Positions 10,732-21,679 of a stretch of 64,000 bases of DNA are shown here, piece after piece (the stretch's first letter is position 1; each line of letters opens with the position of its first letter). The stretch lies in NCBI RefSeq assembly GCF_963966145.1, contig NC_091054.1:7130001-7194000 (forward strand), in the 5' to 3' direction. The position numbers and the translations under genes were made by a program. This DNA comes from Tenebrio molitor (Eukaryota; Arthropoda; Insecta; Coleoptera; Tenebrionidae). The notes beneath the pieces were generated by a model, which saw only the letters and a program-made list of their open reading frames with translations, was not told the DNA's origin and ran no database searches.

Positions 10732-11552
10732 GAATGAAAAAATAAATTAAAATTACTCCAACCAGATAAAAAAAATGGCGTAAATAATGTTTAAGGCGTT
10801 TATTTTAAAATAACATTTTATTTTCTAAAATTCAAGTAAACAGTGTCTTGTTCTGTACTTTGTTAACTGTAGTTTTAAGAATATAAAAAAAGTAATGGAA
10901 AATGTAATCATTCACAGATGCATTTCCTATTGTCTATAGAAACAAGTAGAAAAAAAAATAAATATCGGAACTTGTTGAAATTGACAATTTATTAACTATT
11001 AAATCTATGTTATGTTATATAATTTATTTGGCGAATTCTTTTTTGAAATTGTAATACTTGAAAACGGTCCATAATTTAAATTATAAATAAGATGAATTAA
11101 AATGACATTAAATAAGCGGATACGTAGCGGTAAAAAAGAACATTAAAAAAAGAAAAAAAACGAGAATTTACAAAATAGGTAAAAATATATGTTATGGGTA
11201 ATTTAAACTTTGTAATGCATTAGAAATATACAATTCACAATATTGACGTGCTTACCCAAGTTTTCAAGGAAGCACAGTTAAAAGATTGAATCTATATGTA
11301 CAACGTCGCTGAAAAATCAGCACCATTACAACACTAACTTTAAAACTGAACTGTAACATTCAGTATTGAATCTGGGGCTAAATTCGTTAATTGACTTAAT
11401 AAATAAAAGTTATTACAACTGCAAGAGAGGCTGTGCAAGATCCGATTCCTAAATGAAAAATTGTGTTGAATGAAACAGTTAAGTTTAACAATTTATCGGC
11501 AGTTATTAGTCCTTTTTTTGAGCTGATCTTACAAGCAAAGTCACTATACACA
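10732..11552. other. AT-rich region between the putative microprotein and ARPC2
   Basis: This contains the 3' UTR of the minus-strand ARPC2 gene. Candidate poly(A) signals on that strand (TTTATT on +) occur near 10987 and 11026. Nothing else is recognised. Confidence 0.4.
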
Positions 11553-12761
11553 TCAATCCCTTCGTATGAAAGTTCTCCCTCTGCAACGGAAAAAAATAAT
11601 TAATACGATCGAAACCTGGAGAATTCAGTCTTACGTGATAGTCTTTTTGTCTGTTGACTTATTCTCAGGCCTTGCCCTGTTCAACACTTTGAGAAAATCG
11701 GAAGTCTTGGCCCTCATCCTGCTGTGAATGTACGCCTTGGAGCACTTGATGTGGTAGTGCAGGTAGTGGCGGAACATGTGTATGAGATTGATGGTGTTGT
11801 CTCTGGTGTTGCGCGCCGTGTGCCTCGGAAACAACACAAAAGTTACATAACCGACGTTGTTGTCGACTTTCGCGTCGGTGTTCTGCAGCTCTCGCGGGGG
11901 TTCCCGGTGGCTGAACAGCACAGGTGGCGCCGTGTGCGACGCCCTCAACCCTTCCTTCAGCTCTTGCATGAACACCTTCCCTATCACGACGTCGTCTTCG
12001 TCGCGGAAACGCGTCGAAAAAACGACCGTGACTCTATCGGCTTTCGCCTCGACGTACATCGTCTCGTCATCTCTGTAATGGATGACGGCTCGTTTTTGGC
12101 CCTCGTCGCCGTTTTCCTGGAAATCGAAGTACTTTTCGAAGACCGACGCGAAACAGTTGCGTTTCAGCAGGCCGATCTTTTTCACGACTTCCGGCCAGTC
12201 CTGAGGGATGTTTTCCAAGTCAAACAGGATCGAGACGTTGTAGCCGTCCTCGGTTTTGACGAGCAGGGGGCCGTACTCGCGTTTGAGGAGCTCGTCGGCT
12301 CCGTGCTCTTGCAGCTCTTTGTAAAACTTCAATGAAATGCTTATCTGAAACCGAGCAGGTTTTGTGGGGTCTCTGGCGGGGGGTCAGGCTTACCCTAATT
12401 TTGGTTTTGTCGCCGTTCAGGTTCGAAATGTGGTACAGAACGCCGTCGAAATCCGAGACTGTTATGTCTATGGACTCGTTTTTGAGCCTGAAAGAGATGA
12501 ACGACGTTAGATGTGGTGTCCTTATTTTGACAGCTCATTGGATAAGTCATTGGTTTTCCTTGTTGCTTGCAACGATTAATCTAAACCGCAATGAGATGGG
12601 TTTAGTGATAAATCTCTGTCTACACCGACAGATAACGAGGCCTCACCCCGAATTGCCGGCCTGTTTTTTTTTTTTAATGAAACTTACCCCGCTTGTGCAC
12701 TTTTTATTTTAACCGTTAACGTCTCTTCAACTACTCGGTTGTTTGTTTCGAGCAAAATCAT
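11553..12761 (-). CDS. Arpc2: Actin-related protein 2/3 complex subunit 2 (p34-Arc)
   Basis: Four exons on the minus strand, 12688-12761, 12394-12487, 11635-12344 and 11553-11580, join to 301 residues, the usual ARPC2 length. It starts MILLETNNRVVEETL. Near-identical family blocks follow: SDFDGVLYHISN, SISLKFYKELQEHGADELLK, KRNCFASVFEKYF, AVIHYRDDETMYVEAKADRV and LHYHIKCSKAYIHSRMRAKT. The end is TITGRTF plus a short tail. All junctions use GT..AG and keep frame. With ARPC4, the product forms the structural core of the Arp2/3 complex, contacting the mother actin filament and nucleating branches in the cytoplasm. The first exon is too short to stand out as an ORF and was placed from the conserved N-terminus and its GTAAGT donor. 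Confidence 0.97.
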
Positions 12762-13185
12762 TTTAATTGGCTACAAATTACGATTAATAACTAAAAATTT
12801 ACATTTACTATGAGGTTTGACTGCTCATGGGAGGTGCTCGTTATCTCAACTGTCGGCTGTCGTTGTCGTTTTCTGGGTCGGTAAGTTAGTAGGTCTGTAA
12901 AAATGACCGAGCGGTAATTTTAAACGTCAACTTGATACCCACCAATTATTCCAGATTAAATTCTTTTCTACACCAAAAAACCAGAACCGTCTTTCAACGT
13001 GGTTATTTAAAACCTGTCACAAGTATGCCCCTTTTAAAAAGATAACTAGACACCGGTTTATCGATTTTTGGGTTTTAATGTGTAATGTCATCTGTCAAAA
13101 TATCTTCAAGGATTGGAATAAAATAAACAATTCGCTTCCAATTAATGATTTATTAAAATTTATTGCCATGTCACACAATAATAAA
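12762..13185. other. Intergenic region, presumed ARPC2 promoter and kinesin 3' UTR
   Basis: 424 bp between the kinesin stop and the ARPC2 start, both genes on the minus strand. I see no clear TATA box, which is normal for a housekeeping gene. Confidence 0.4.
13149..13164 (-). terminator. Poly(A) signals of the kinesin-13 gene
   Basis: Two minus-strand AATAAA hexamers (TTTATT on + at 13149-13154 and 13159-13164) lie about 22-37 bases after the stop codon, so the 3' UTR is very short. Confidence 0.55.
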
Positions 13186-15066
13186 TTAAGCTTCATCTTC
13201 GAGCATGTCGCAAAATTCCGACGCCTTAACATATGCAACCTTCTGAACGTCGATCATCTCCCTCAACAGATTCTTCCAGTTCTTGGCGAACTCATATTTA
13301 TTGTATCCTGATTTTTTGCCGTTGTCGTAAAGCTGGAGAGCCATTTTGTGGAAGTAAACGCAACTATCTATGACATTTTTACTATTCTCTAAAAGATCGT
13401 ATTCTAACGACAGGACGTCGTTCTCGTTCTGACTCTCTTCGGATTCTCCGGAATTGGGCTCACAGAAATCGTTGGCCACTAGTTCTTTGACTCTGTCAGC
13501 GTATCTCAGCGTGTTCAGTGTGTGATCGACCGATCCTACCGACGAGGATATCAGAGCAATCATGCATGTCCTCGATTTCTCACCGATAAACGAATCTCTA
13601 AGAATTTTAGTGAGGATACTCTCTCGGAAAGGACAATGCTTACCCTTCTTCCCCAGAGCTCTTATGCACTCTTTCAAGGCCAGGAGAGACTTGTTAATGT
13701 CTGCCCCTTCCTGCCTCGTCTGTTTGTTGGATTTGGAATTGTCGGCGCCCCTCTCGTTTCCCGCCAGGTCGATCAGCGAGAACTTCCCTTCCAAGTGTTT
13801 GCTGTCGGCCTTTCTCAAGATTATCTGGAAGACCGCATGGGACCTGGACGAGTTCGAGTTCGCCGAGGTCTGCCCCGAGGTTCTCTCCAAACTGCCCTTC
13901 TTGATCAGGTCCATGATGTCGTCGACTTTGTTGACGGTGCGCTCGGTCAAACCGACGACTTGCACCACCTGCTTCCCGTCCTCTAGGACCTTGAGCCGCT
14001 GCTTCTTCGCGAGAAGGTCGTAGGCTAATTTACCGTAAATTTCGAAGAAACTGGCTGACACCACTAGGTTTTTGTCTCTGTGGGGCGGCAGGTTCAGAAA
14101 GGTGAAAACGTCAGTGGCCACCAAAGCGTAGATTCCGTTCTTGAAGTTCTGTTGCTTTCCCTTGAACTCGCCGCCCATCGTGTGAGTTTTCCCGGCTCCC
14201 GTTTGGCCGTAAGCGAAACACGTGGCCATTCCTCCCTCGAAGATCGTCTTGACCAGGGGCTGGGCCGTGAATTTGTAAACTGTCTCGTTGGTGCAGGTCT
14301 CGTCGAAGACGTAGTCGAAGCGGAAGTGCTGATTGTCCAAATATTTGGTCAAATCGACCTTGTGCTTGGGCTCGTGGATTATTATCTGGTTCTTGGAGGG
14401 GACCGTCACCACGTCCACTTCGCTCCTGTTCTTCTCCCTGTTGTTCAAAGGCCGTTTCCTCACGCACACGGTGATCTGGTTCTCGATCACTGCATCGTTG
14501 TCCTTCAACGGATGAAACTCCAGAGTGCTCTTGAACTCGTTGATCATCCTCGAGAAATCATAGTAGGGGTTGTTCTGTTCCGACATCCCCATCTGGTCTT
14601 TGATGGCCTTCTCGTCCGCCAACTTCTGTCTCCTCTCGTCGCGACTCTTCGCTATCAACTCGACTTTCTTCGCAGCTTCCGACTTGAACTCATAGATGGA
14701 CTCTCTTCGGGGGTATTTCTTGGGGGATTTCGGTGGAGAATCCGGCGGGGTAGGCGAACCTACGAACGAAAGTCAACGTCACCGCTCAAAACTAATTCAT
14801 TCGACTCACTTTGAGGTGGTGTGACGGCGTATCTCTTCGTCCTAGGTTTTGGGGAATGGCTCTCTTCGACGGATTTCTTAGCAGGGATCTGGTCCTTTTC
14901 CGAGACAACGTACGGAAACATTTTTCCTACTGTCAAAAGAGTTAAAGGTGCGTCAAATTTTGGAGCCGAAATCACTCACTTGATTGACGGGAATTGATTG
15001 GACGTTACTAGGGTGCTAGGGCTTACCTCTGTTGTCGTCGGTGTGGAAGTACTTGTTGAGGAACAT
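13186..15066 (-). CDS. Kinesin-13 microtubule depolymerase (KIF2/Klp10A type)
   Basis: Exons 15027-15066, 14810-14929 and 13186-14759 join to 577 residues. The ATG at 15066 is the first after an in-frame upstream TAG. A short proline/serine-rich N-terminus and a basic neck (about residues 65-110) precede an internal motor domain, the kinesin-13 layout. The class-specific KVD finger in KVDLTKY (about 187) and KEC in LLALKECIRALG (about 416) are present. So are the P-loop GQTGAGKT (238-245), switch I NSNSSRSH (354-361) and switch II DLAGNERG (384-391). The motor should therefore be ATP-competent. Family role: ATP-driven removal of tubulin from microtubule ends at spindle poles and centromeres. 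It is shorter than typical KIF2 proteins (about 700 residues), mainly at the N-terminus. Orthology among Klp10A, Klp59C and Klp59D is not settled. Confidence 0.95.
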
Positions 15067-18000
15067 TTTCTTATTGTTGAGGCGGCGGAACGTCTACGCG
15101 ATCGGGAAAAGCCAAACGGTTTATTGACCAAACTTCGGGGCGGATTTACTGCCATAACAAATAATAATCTCCCCCTCTTTGGCCGCGTTCATGCGTCAAA
15201 TGTTTTCCAATTGGAACGCTACCAACAGATGGTCAAGTTTCCAATAAATTTACAAAATTCTTGGATTTGGGGAAGTATTTGTTTGTGATAAATAAACAAA
15301 GAACTAAAAACGCTTCTTTTGACATCGATGTAAGTCAAGTAGATCTCTGATTGCTTAAACTAGATAAATTACAAAAGAAACAGTCAAAGCCTAAATTATT
15401 CAAAAAAGAGTTGAAATTGACAAGTGTTAGTAGAAATGAAGATATTTGTTTTGATTTTTCCTAGTATAGTAAAATTTAGGGATGAATGAATTAATTGTTA
15501 AAAATTAACTATTTTTAGTCCTAGTTGGAAAAGGATTTCTTCCTGATTTTTGTGGGCAGATTTCGACGTCGGGTTTCGCGGAGGGGTGGTGTTGTCGTTC
15601 GAACAGCCCTTCGCAGTGAGATGGCGCCACCAATCTGTCAACTGCACCCCTAAAAACTTTGTTCCGCTTTGGATTTTATAGTTCGATTCTGCCTACAGAG
15701 ACGTCATCGCCGGGAAACGTTTTAATTAGCCCATAAAAATCTGCTCCCCCATGTCTGCATTATCAGCTCTTATTTATTTACATCTGCTTGAATAAGAGGC
15801 AAGGACCCCTTCCGTGCTATTCAACAACAAAACGGCGGGTTTCTGATGCAAAAAAGGGGGACGGCCTTTAGGCATGTTCGGTTTACCTTAGCGGTGACAG
15901 GCTCTGGAGTGAGGTAATAATAATTTACACACGGTAAAGTGGCAAGGTAGACCAGGTCCCCCCATAAAAAGCGCTCTTTATTCTCTCCTGTGCGATGACT
16001 AGTTCAGTTCAATTTTCTTCGTCGGCCTCTGACACCTCTTGGTTGTTTGTTGAGAGTTCGCGGCGTTGCTGGACCGTTAATAAGGCTCGCGCGGTCGGTT
16101 ACGGCGAAGAAATTTAAATCGTTTGATTGACAGGTCAGGTGTTGAGTGATGAATAGAATCTGGAAAAATATTTTAATGTGGGATCTTGAGCCGGCGGCGG
16201 CTTTGATCGTCCCGTTTGGCACACTCCATCACAAAGGCGCAGTTCACACACAAATAAATGCAAATAATAAAATCGGAATATGTTTTTTTTAACTTCCTTT
16301 CCGTGATCTGGCCCCAAAAGTAGCCACCGAGGGTCCCGCCAACAACTCTCATTGTCCACGAATACGTAAGAGGATATTTCTATTTTCGATCTTAATCTCA
16401 TATAAATAAATGTATCAGATAACCGGGAAATATTACCAGAAAACGGACAGATCTACGAGGCAATTGTCCGTGAAATCAGATTTAAAAGCTTACAGGATAT
16501 TTGATATCGTGTTTCGTTTTTTTTTTCTCTCGTTGCGAATTTTCATTGTGACCGTATTTAAGAATTTAAATCTGGTTTTTGCCCTCTAAGCCGGGTCGGC
16601 TCCTCATTGAAAAAATCATCATTTTTGAATTAGCCTCCGTTCTAAATTTCAACGCAAATTAAGAGCTGAGCGTCCATTTAAAATGGACAATTTTAAATTA
16701 ATTAGTGTAAATTTACAGCTAAAGGACCTTAATTATATTCCTGCGGGGTTCTATTAGTGGCTTTCGGTTCTGTATGATGGCGAATTTCTGTTGTGCATCC
16801 GAATGGAAATACAGATTTGTTTGATTCAAACCAGCACCACGGATGCTCATTCTAATAATTAAAACTAGTAAAATGCTATAGTGCAACATTCAAACAACCG
16901 AAAATAAATTTACACTAAAGATGCACGTGTTTGGACTCTTTTAATTTTATAATTAATTCACATTTTGACAGTTAATACAATTTATCATTACATGCCTACT
17001 ATGCTGTCACATGTTGAAGTCATGTCTATATTTGATTCAGCGTGATGGCTACTATTGCGCGTTCAAATGAAATCCTGTGCTGAGTAGGCGTTGGAAAAAG
17101 TAAACCGTTTAGAACAGCGTAAAGTTTGAATTTCCCGCCGTTTGACACGAATGACATTTGTTTATGTTTAATCGGTACATAATTGAACATGTTTATTTTC
17201 AACAAAGTGTGCTCTTGGATATTTGCTTTGAGAATAAGAATCTATTTTTAGTCTAAAACATTGCAAAGAAAGAAAAAAAGAAAGATTTGTTTGGCTCTAA
17301 ATTTTAGGTTAGCTGTCAATATGCTCCAATTAATCCACGCTGTAAAAAAACACCACAATTCGGTTTCCAACGCCTTCCCAGCCCAGAATTATCCAACAGT
17401 CAAAAATTATTTTTGTTTTTTGAATTATGATCGGTAAAAAAATAGGATGTGGCGAGAAAATTACTGGGTGTATTTTTTTACGCCCATTAGGTTTGATTTA
17501 AAATATTGCAAAACATCATCTACGTTCTGCTTTTATTTTGATTTACTTTAAATAAACACATCATTGTTTTAATAATGTAAATAATAAATTTATAAAAATA
17601 TAGACCAGTATACAGAATGTTTTATGAATAAATATGCGTATTCATCTGTCAACTGTAAAATCTCATCAAATATTATTATTAGACATTAAAATGAAACTGC
17701 TTTTACGTTGTCAGTCTCCTGCCAAAATATCAGTGGTGCCAACACGATGAGATTTGCAAGTCTTGTTCGATTGATACACTTTTTCTATTCGCACAATTTA
17801 CAAATATTTCACGAAACATACTTGACAGAAGTGCTTATTGACGTCAAAATGACAGTTCATAATTTATGTGACAGGTAAATATCGATTGAGTTGTCGTTTC
17901 ATGGAATAATGCTAATTAGCAGATAATTTTGAAACTCGCAGTGCGCCTCTGTGAGACATATATCGAACAACATGTTACATTATTACGCCCAGACGATAAA

Positions 18001-19545
18001 TATTTCACACCTAATTATAATATCGGCACGTTATTACAACACGTCCTGATGGATGGTAGTGCGCCAGATTCGACTCCAACTGAATGGCTCTCGGACGTGA
18101 CTTTTGCCGTTCGCAACTGTGGCGCATCACCCTGTATCGTTGTTTTAAAATTTTATTTAACATTGGATAATATTATGATTCGAGTAAATTTTCTGATTGC
18201 GTTAAAACAACTGTGCATTAACTATCCACTCGATAAGGGATAATGCATGGGATGGAGCCATATCGATCCTCTCTGATTTTAATTTGCCGTAATAAAGCCC
18301 GGTGGCTGTAGTCACAGGCGTTCGTTTAGTGCAAAAATGGCTCTGACTGATACTCGTCTAATTCGTCAGGGGTTTAACGTTTCCGTCGAGTTTTTCAGGT
18401 GTCGTCGCGACGCTAATACTCTTCGTTCGAGTCAGTCGTGAAAGATGGGGGCGAGTTCGGTTCAGGTGGTGCTCTCGTTCTCATTTTCCCATTAGGTGTA
18501 CATTACACTGAAAGCATTCACGGAAGCTTAGAGATTCTTTGATAGGCCTTCAAAGGAGATATTAGGCCTCTAAGTACGGGATAATGCCGTATCTTGTTAC
18601 CTAAAAACTAATACTGTTTGCGTTGCGATGACATTCCGGGTAGTCGATGAATGGGATTTTTTTTCTACGAGGAAGTTTTAAGTAGCGAGTTCATGTCGAA
18701 GCAAATCCCCTAAAAACGAACTAATTAACGGTTGGCAAGTGCTTTAAACGAGTGCATTAATGCTGGCAAGCCTGAGTGTAAATAATAGTCGTGATGTCCT
18801 TTGTAGTTCAGTTTCCTGTGCCACCCACCGCTTTCTTGACATGACAAATGGCCTACTTAACATCTTCATACTGACGGAGAGCACCGCAGTGCGACCAACA
18901 TCCAGCCTTAAACATCCTAGACCTAAGGGACAGTCGTGGAATGGTGGTGCGGGATTTCACGCTACATTATATTTCACACTTTTATACGAGAACCAAACAT
19001 AATCTTCTTCTATTTTAAAACGCATTTACCCGCTTAATATCTGTTCAGACAGCGAGACGAATTTTTCTACACGATGATCGTAAAACGCACAAAGGGGGCG
19101 TTAATCGCTTTATTTTTTCCTTTCCGGACCAATTAAAAACGTTCCGCAACGTTCAACAGTTCAAAGAATTCGTATTTTTGATGGCCCGTTTCGTGTTAAA
19201 AGGGAGTTTGCGGTCGACGATTTCACCAAAAGCGTAAAGCCAAAATGTCACTGCGGACGACATAGATCAGTCTGCAGATGGAGACAGATAAAGGCTGTCT
19301 GCATGGCTGTACGCCCATTGTTAATTGTTATCTCTAATGGTCATTAAAAAGCCGATTTGTACCTGAGCGCCCCCGTCGGACGGCTCATGAACGACATCTG
19401 TCAAAAAGTGACAGATCAACTGTCAAGAGTTAACGGATGTGGACTGGACTGGCACAGCGGCGTACTGAAAACGTATTCCTTGAAAGGAATTAAAAGTCAA
19501 ATACGACTTTGCGAATGAAGTTTTAAATTATTTAAACTATTTAAG
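15067..19545. other. Gene-free region upstream of the kinesin
   Basis: I find no exon with supported splice sites or a recognisable protein. The ORF at 17929-18243 matches no family I know and starts in AT-rich DNA without coding-like flanks. Sequence at 15540-16220 and 18240-19430 is GC-richer than its surroundings and may be regulatory. Confidence 0.4.
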
Positions 19546-19845
19546 GGTAATTGTTCACTTTAACTACTTCTGGAATTTTCGCGTTTTTTCTGGCTAGACA
19601 GCCTCAGGGCGTCCTCCTAGATCGTGTCCCACCATTCAAACCTTGTGCAAATGCCTTTTTTTCTCTCTTGTTGTGTTTCAAGGTCGCGTCAAGGTCGCGC
19701 CAAGTCTTAGTATAACTAAAGGGTAAGGAAAATTTTCAATTGCACAAGGTTTGACTGGTGGGAAACGATGTAGGAGGACGTCCTGAGGCTATCTAGCCAG
19801 AAAAAACGCGAAAATTCCACAAGTAGTTAAAGTGAACAATTACCG
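19546..19845. mobile_element. Long-palindrome MITE, family A copy 1
   Basis: A 300-bp element made of two inverted arms of about 120 bp each. They begin GGTAATTGTTCACTTTAACT and run through TTTTCGCGTTTTTTCTGGCT and CCTCAGG..GTCCTCCTA to the CAAACCTTGTGCAA region. The centre holds CAAGGTCGCGTCAAGGTCGCGCCAA. A second copy is at 63410-63705. It could fold into a near-complete hairpin. No ORF. Confidence 0.85.
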
Positions 19846-20179
19846 ATAAGTTCTTGGTTTTAGAAATGACAAATTTTAGATTTGTGTTTTGATGTTGATA
19901 GTTTTTCTAATTGAAATCGTAAAGAAAAAATGATATGAAACTCGTGCATAAAATGTCTTTTTTGAACTCACTAACTTCAAAATGACATTTCGCAAACGCA
20001 GCAGTTAACCGCGAACGTAGATTTCGCGCACTAGTGCTTCAAAATCATCCAAAAAGCATTGGCCTTTTTGAGCATTCTGAAAATGATTTGACTTGATAAT
20101 AATGAAGTCTGGTCTACAAAACGTCAATTCGAAAGAATGAAAATAAATCGCTATTAATTCAATTGACACTTGGGCAAGC

Positions 20180-20445
20180 GCCATCTATTCACTAAATTGG
20201 GAACTATTGGGTAATAATTTAAAAATGCTAATGTTCGTTTCAAAAAATATTGTACAAACCTCGATGCGCGAAGACGTTTCGGCACATTCGCGCAAATAAA
20301 ACACTCGCTCTTTCGTCGCTTGTGCCTCAAATAATGCGCTCATGTGCGAAAAATATCTTCTCGCACTCGGTTCGTAAATAACTATTTTTTCATTCAAAAA
20401 GTACTACTTTACCCACTTGTTGCATAAATTACTATTTCTAGCGGA
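20180..20445. repeat. Dispersed repeat, family D copy 1
   Basis: Read on the minus strand, this begins TTATGCAACAAGTGGGTAAA and GTAGTACTTTTT, close to the sequence at 29276-29310. The interior is rich in GCG and CTCG motifs, unlike the AT-rich flanks. Boundaries are approximate. Confidence 0.45.
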
Positions 20446-21356
20446 AAAATTGCCCTCAACAACAAGGAATGAATTTGTGCAAACATTTAATAATGACTTT
20501 TGTAACAATTTTTTCTTTTTTGTACCATACCACCACAAATACTATTTTTCTGAGATTAGATTATTTCTTTTGGACCATTTTTTTTTTGTATTGCTCTGCT
20601 GTCCCATTCACAAAGGAAACTTCTGCTAGGTAACTGACTAATTTTTCAAAAATAAATATGAAAAAATTAATATTGGTTCATATCAGTTCATTTATTTGAA
20701 AACAGTATGTGATAACTCAAAATAATTTACCTACTAAATACACGCTTTCGACACAACAGCTACAGTGAATCAAACCTTTAGACATTTTTATGTCTAACTG
20801 TGTAATTATTTCTTAAAATTATCGTGGCTCAAAGAGTTCGTTGTTAAAAGTAATTGTAGCAAGAGTCAACTTTCTGTCTTGGAATTGTACTAAATTAACA
20901 TAATTGGTGCTTCCAACATGATTATGCTGGAAAAATCACTAAAACCTTCCAAAATTATTTTTGAATTATTCATAAAAATGAGTCGGGATTTAGGGAGAGT
21001 CATTAGGGGAAACAAATGGGTGACACAGCCATTGTACAGAATTATTTTGCATTGTGTTAAGTTGGAAAGACAGTTTTTAATGTCATAATTTATCATTTAC
21101 AAACTTAAAATTGAAATTGAAATTTCATCAGTTCAATATTTTGTACATTTTGAAATCAATACAAGTCTAATTTGGTTGACGGAAAAAAAGGATTAATATG
21201 TATGTATTTCGTCTGATTTCTTAATTTTTGCAAAATTTCTTATTTCTTACGGTTTAAAAATAAACTGTAAACATGCCACTTAAACTTAGCTTGACAGTTA
21301 AAGATAATTTACAAATTTTCGGCTTTTTTCAATTAAAATCGTTGGGTCGTGCAAAA

Positions 21357-21493
21357 AATAGTATATGCACCTCGGGAGTGTATGATTTTTACCTTCAGTG
21401 CTTTGTAGAACCCTTGGGCTTCGCTCTCGGGGTACAAATTGCACCTCGGGTAAAAATCATGCACTTCACTCCCTCGGTGCATAATTTACTATT
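21357..21493. repeat. Long imperfect hairpin
   Basis: Arms around ATGCACC..GGGAGTG and ATGATTTTTACC pair with their inverses at 21444-21493. The loop contains GGGCTTCGCTCTCGGGG. It resembles other hairpins in the window with a GC-rich tip. Confidence 0.55.
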
Positions 21494-21595
21494 ACAATAT
21501 CGTCTCATAATTTTTTTTTCTAATTCAGTTACGAAAAGCAACCATCGTGATATTTCATTTTAGTTGTCAAACGTATTTCATTTAATAACTACTCA

Positions 21596-21679
21596 AAAAA
21601 GTGACATTATATTATCACTGTGTTAAAAAGTGACATTATATTATCACTAGTGTTAAAAAGTGACATTAGTATTATTATC
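21596..21679. repeat. Short tandem repeat, about 28-bp unit
   Basis: Roughly three direct copies of a unit like GTTAAAAAGTGACATTATAT followed by TATCACT. The first and last copies are incomplete. Confidence 0.7.

Noticed and set aside
11724..12335. 203-codon open frame on + across ARPC2
   Set aside because: It is the antisense shadow of the ARPC2 main exon, whose protein is near-identical to known family members.
14080..14814. 244-codon and other + strand frames over the kinesin gene
   Set aside because: Antisense shadows of a strongly conserved motor domain; no family resemblance.
15960..16010. CATAAAAAGCGC and TCAGTT resembling a TATA-initiator promoter on +
   Set aside because: The spacing is about 40 bases, too long for a standard pair, and no gene follows.
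18060..18080. AGATTCGACTCC, similar to a tRNA B box
   Set aside because: No matching A box or cloverleaf could be drawn around it.
17929..18243. 104-codon + open frame
   Set aside because: No family resemblance, no real ATG context, AT-rich surroundings; most likely chance.
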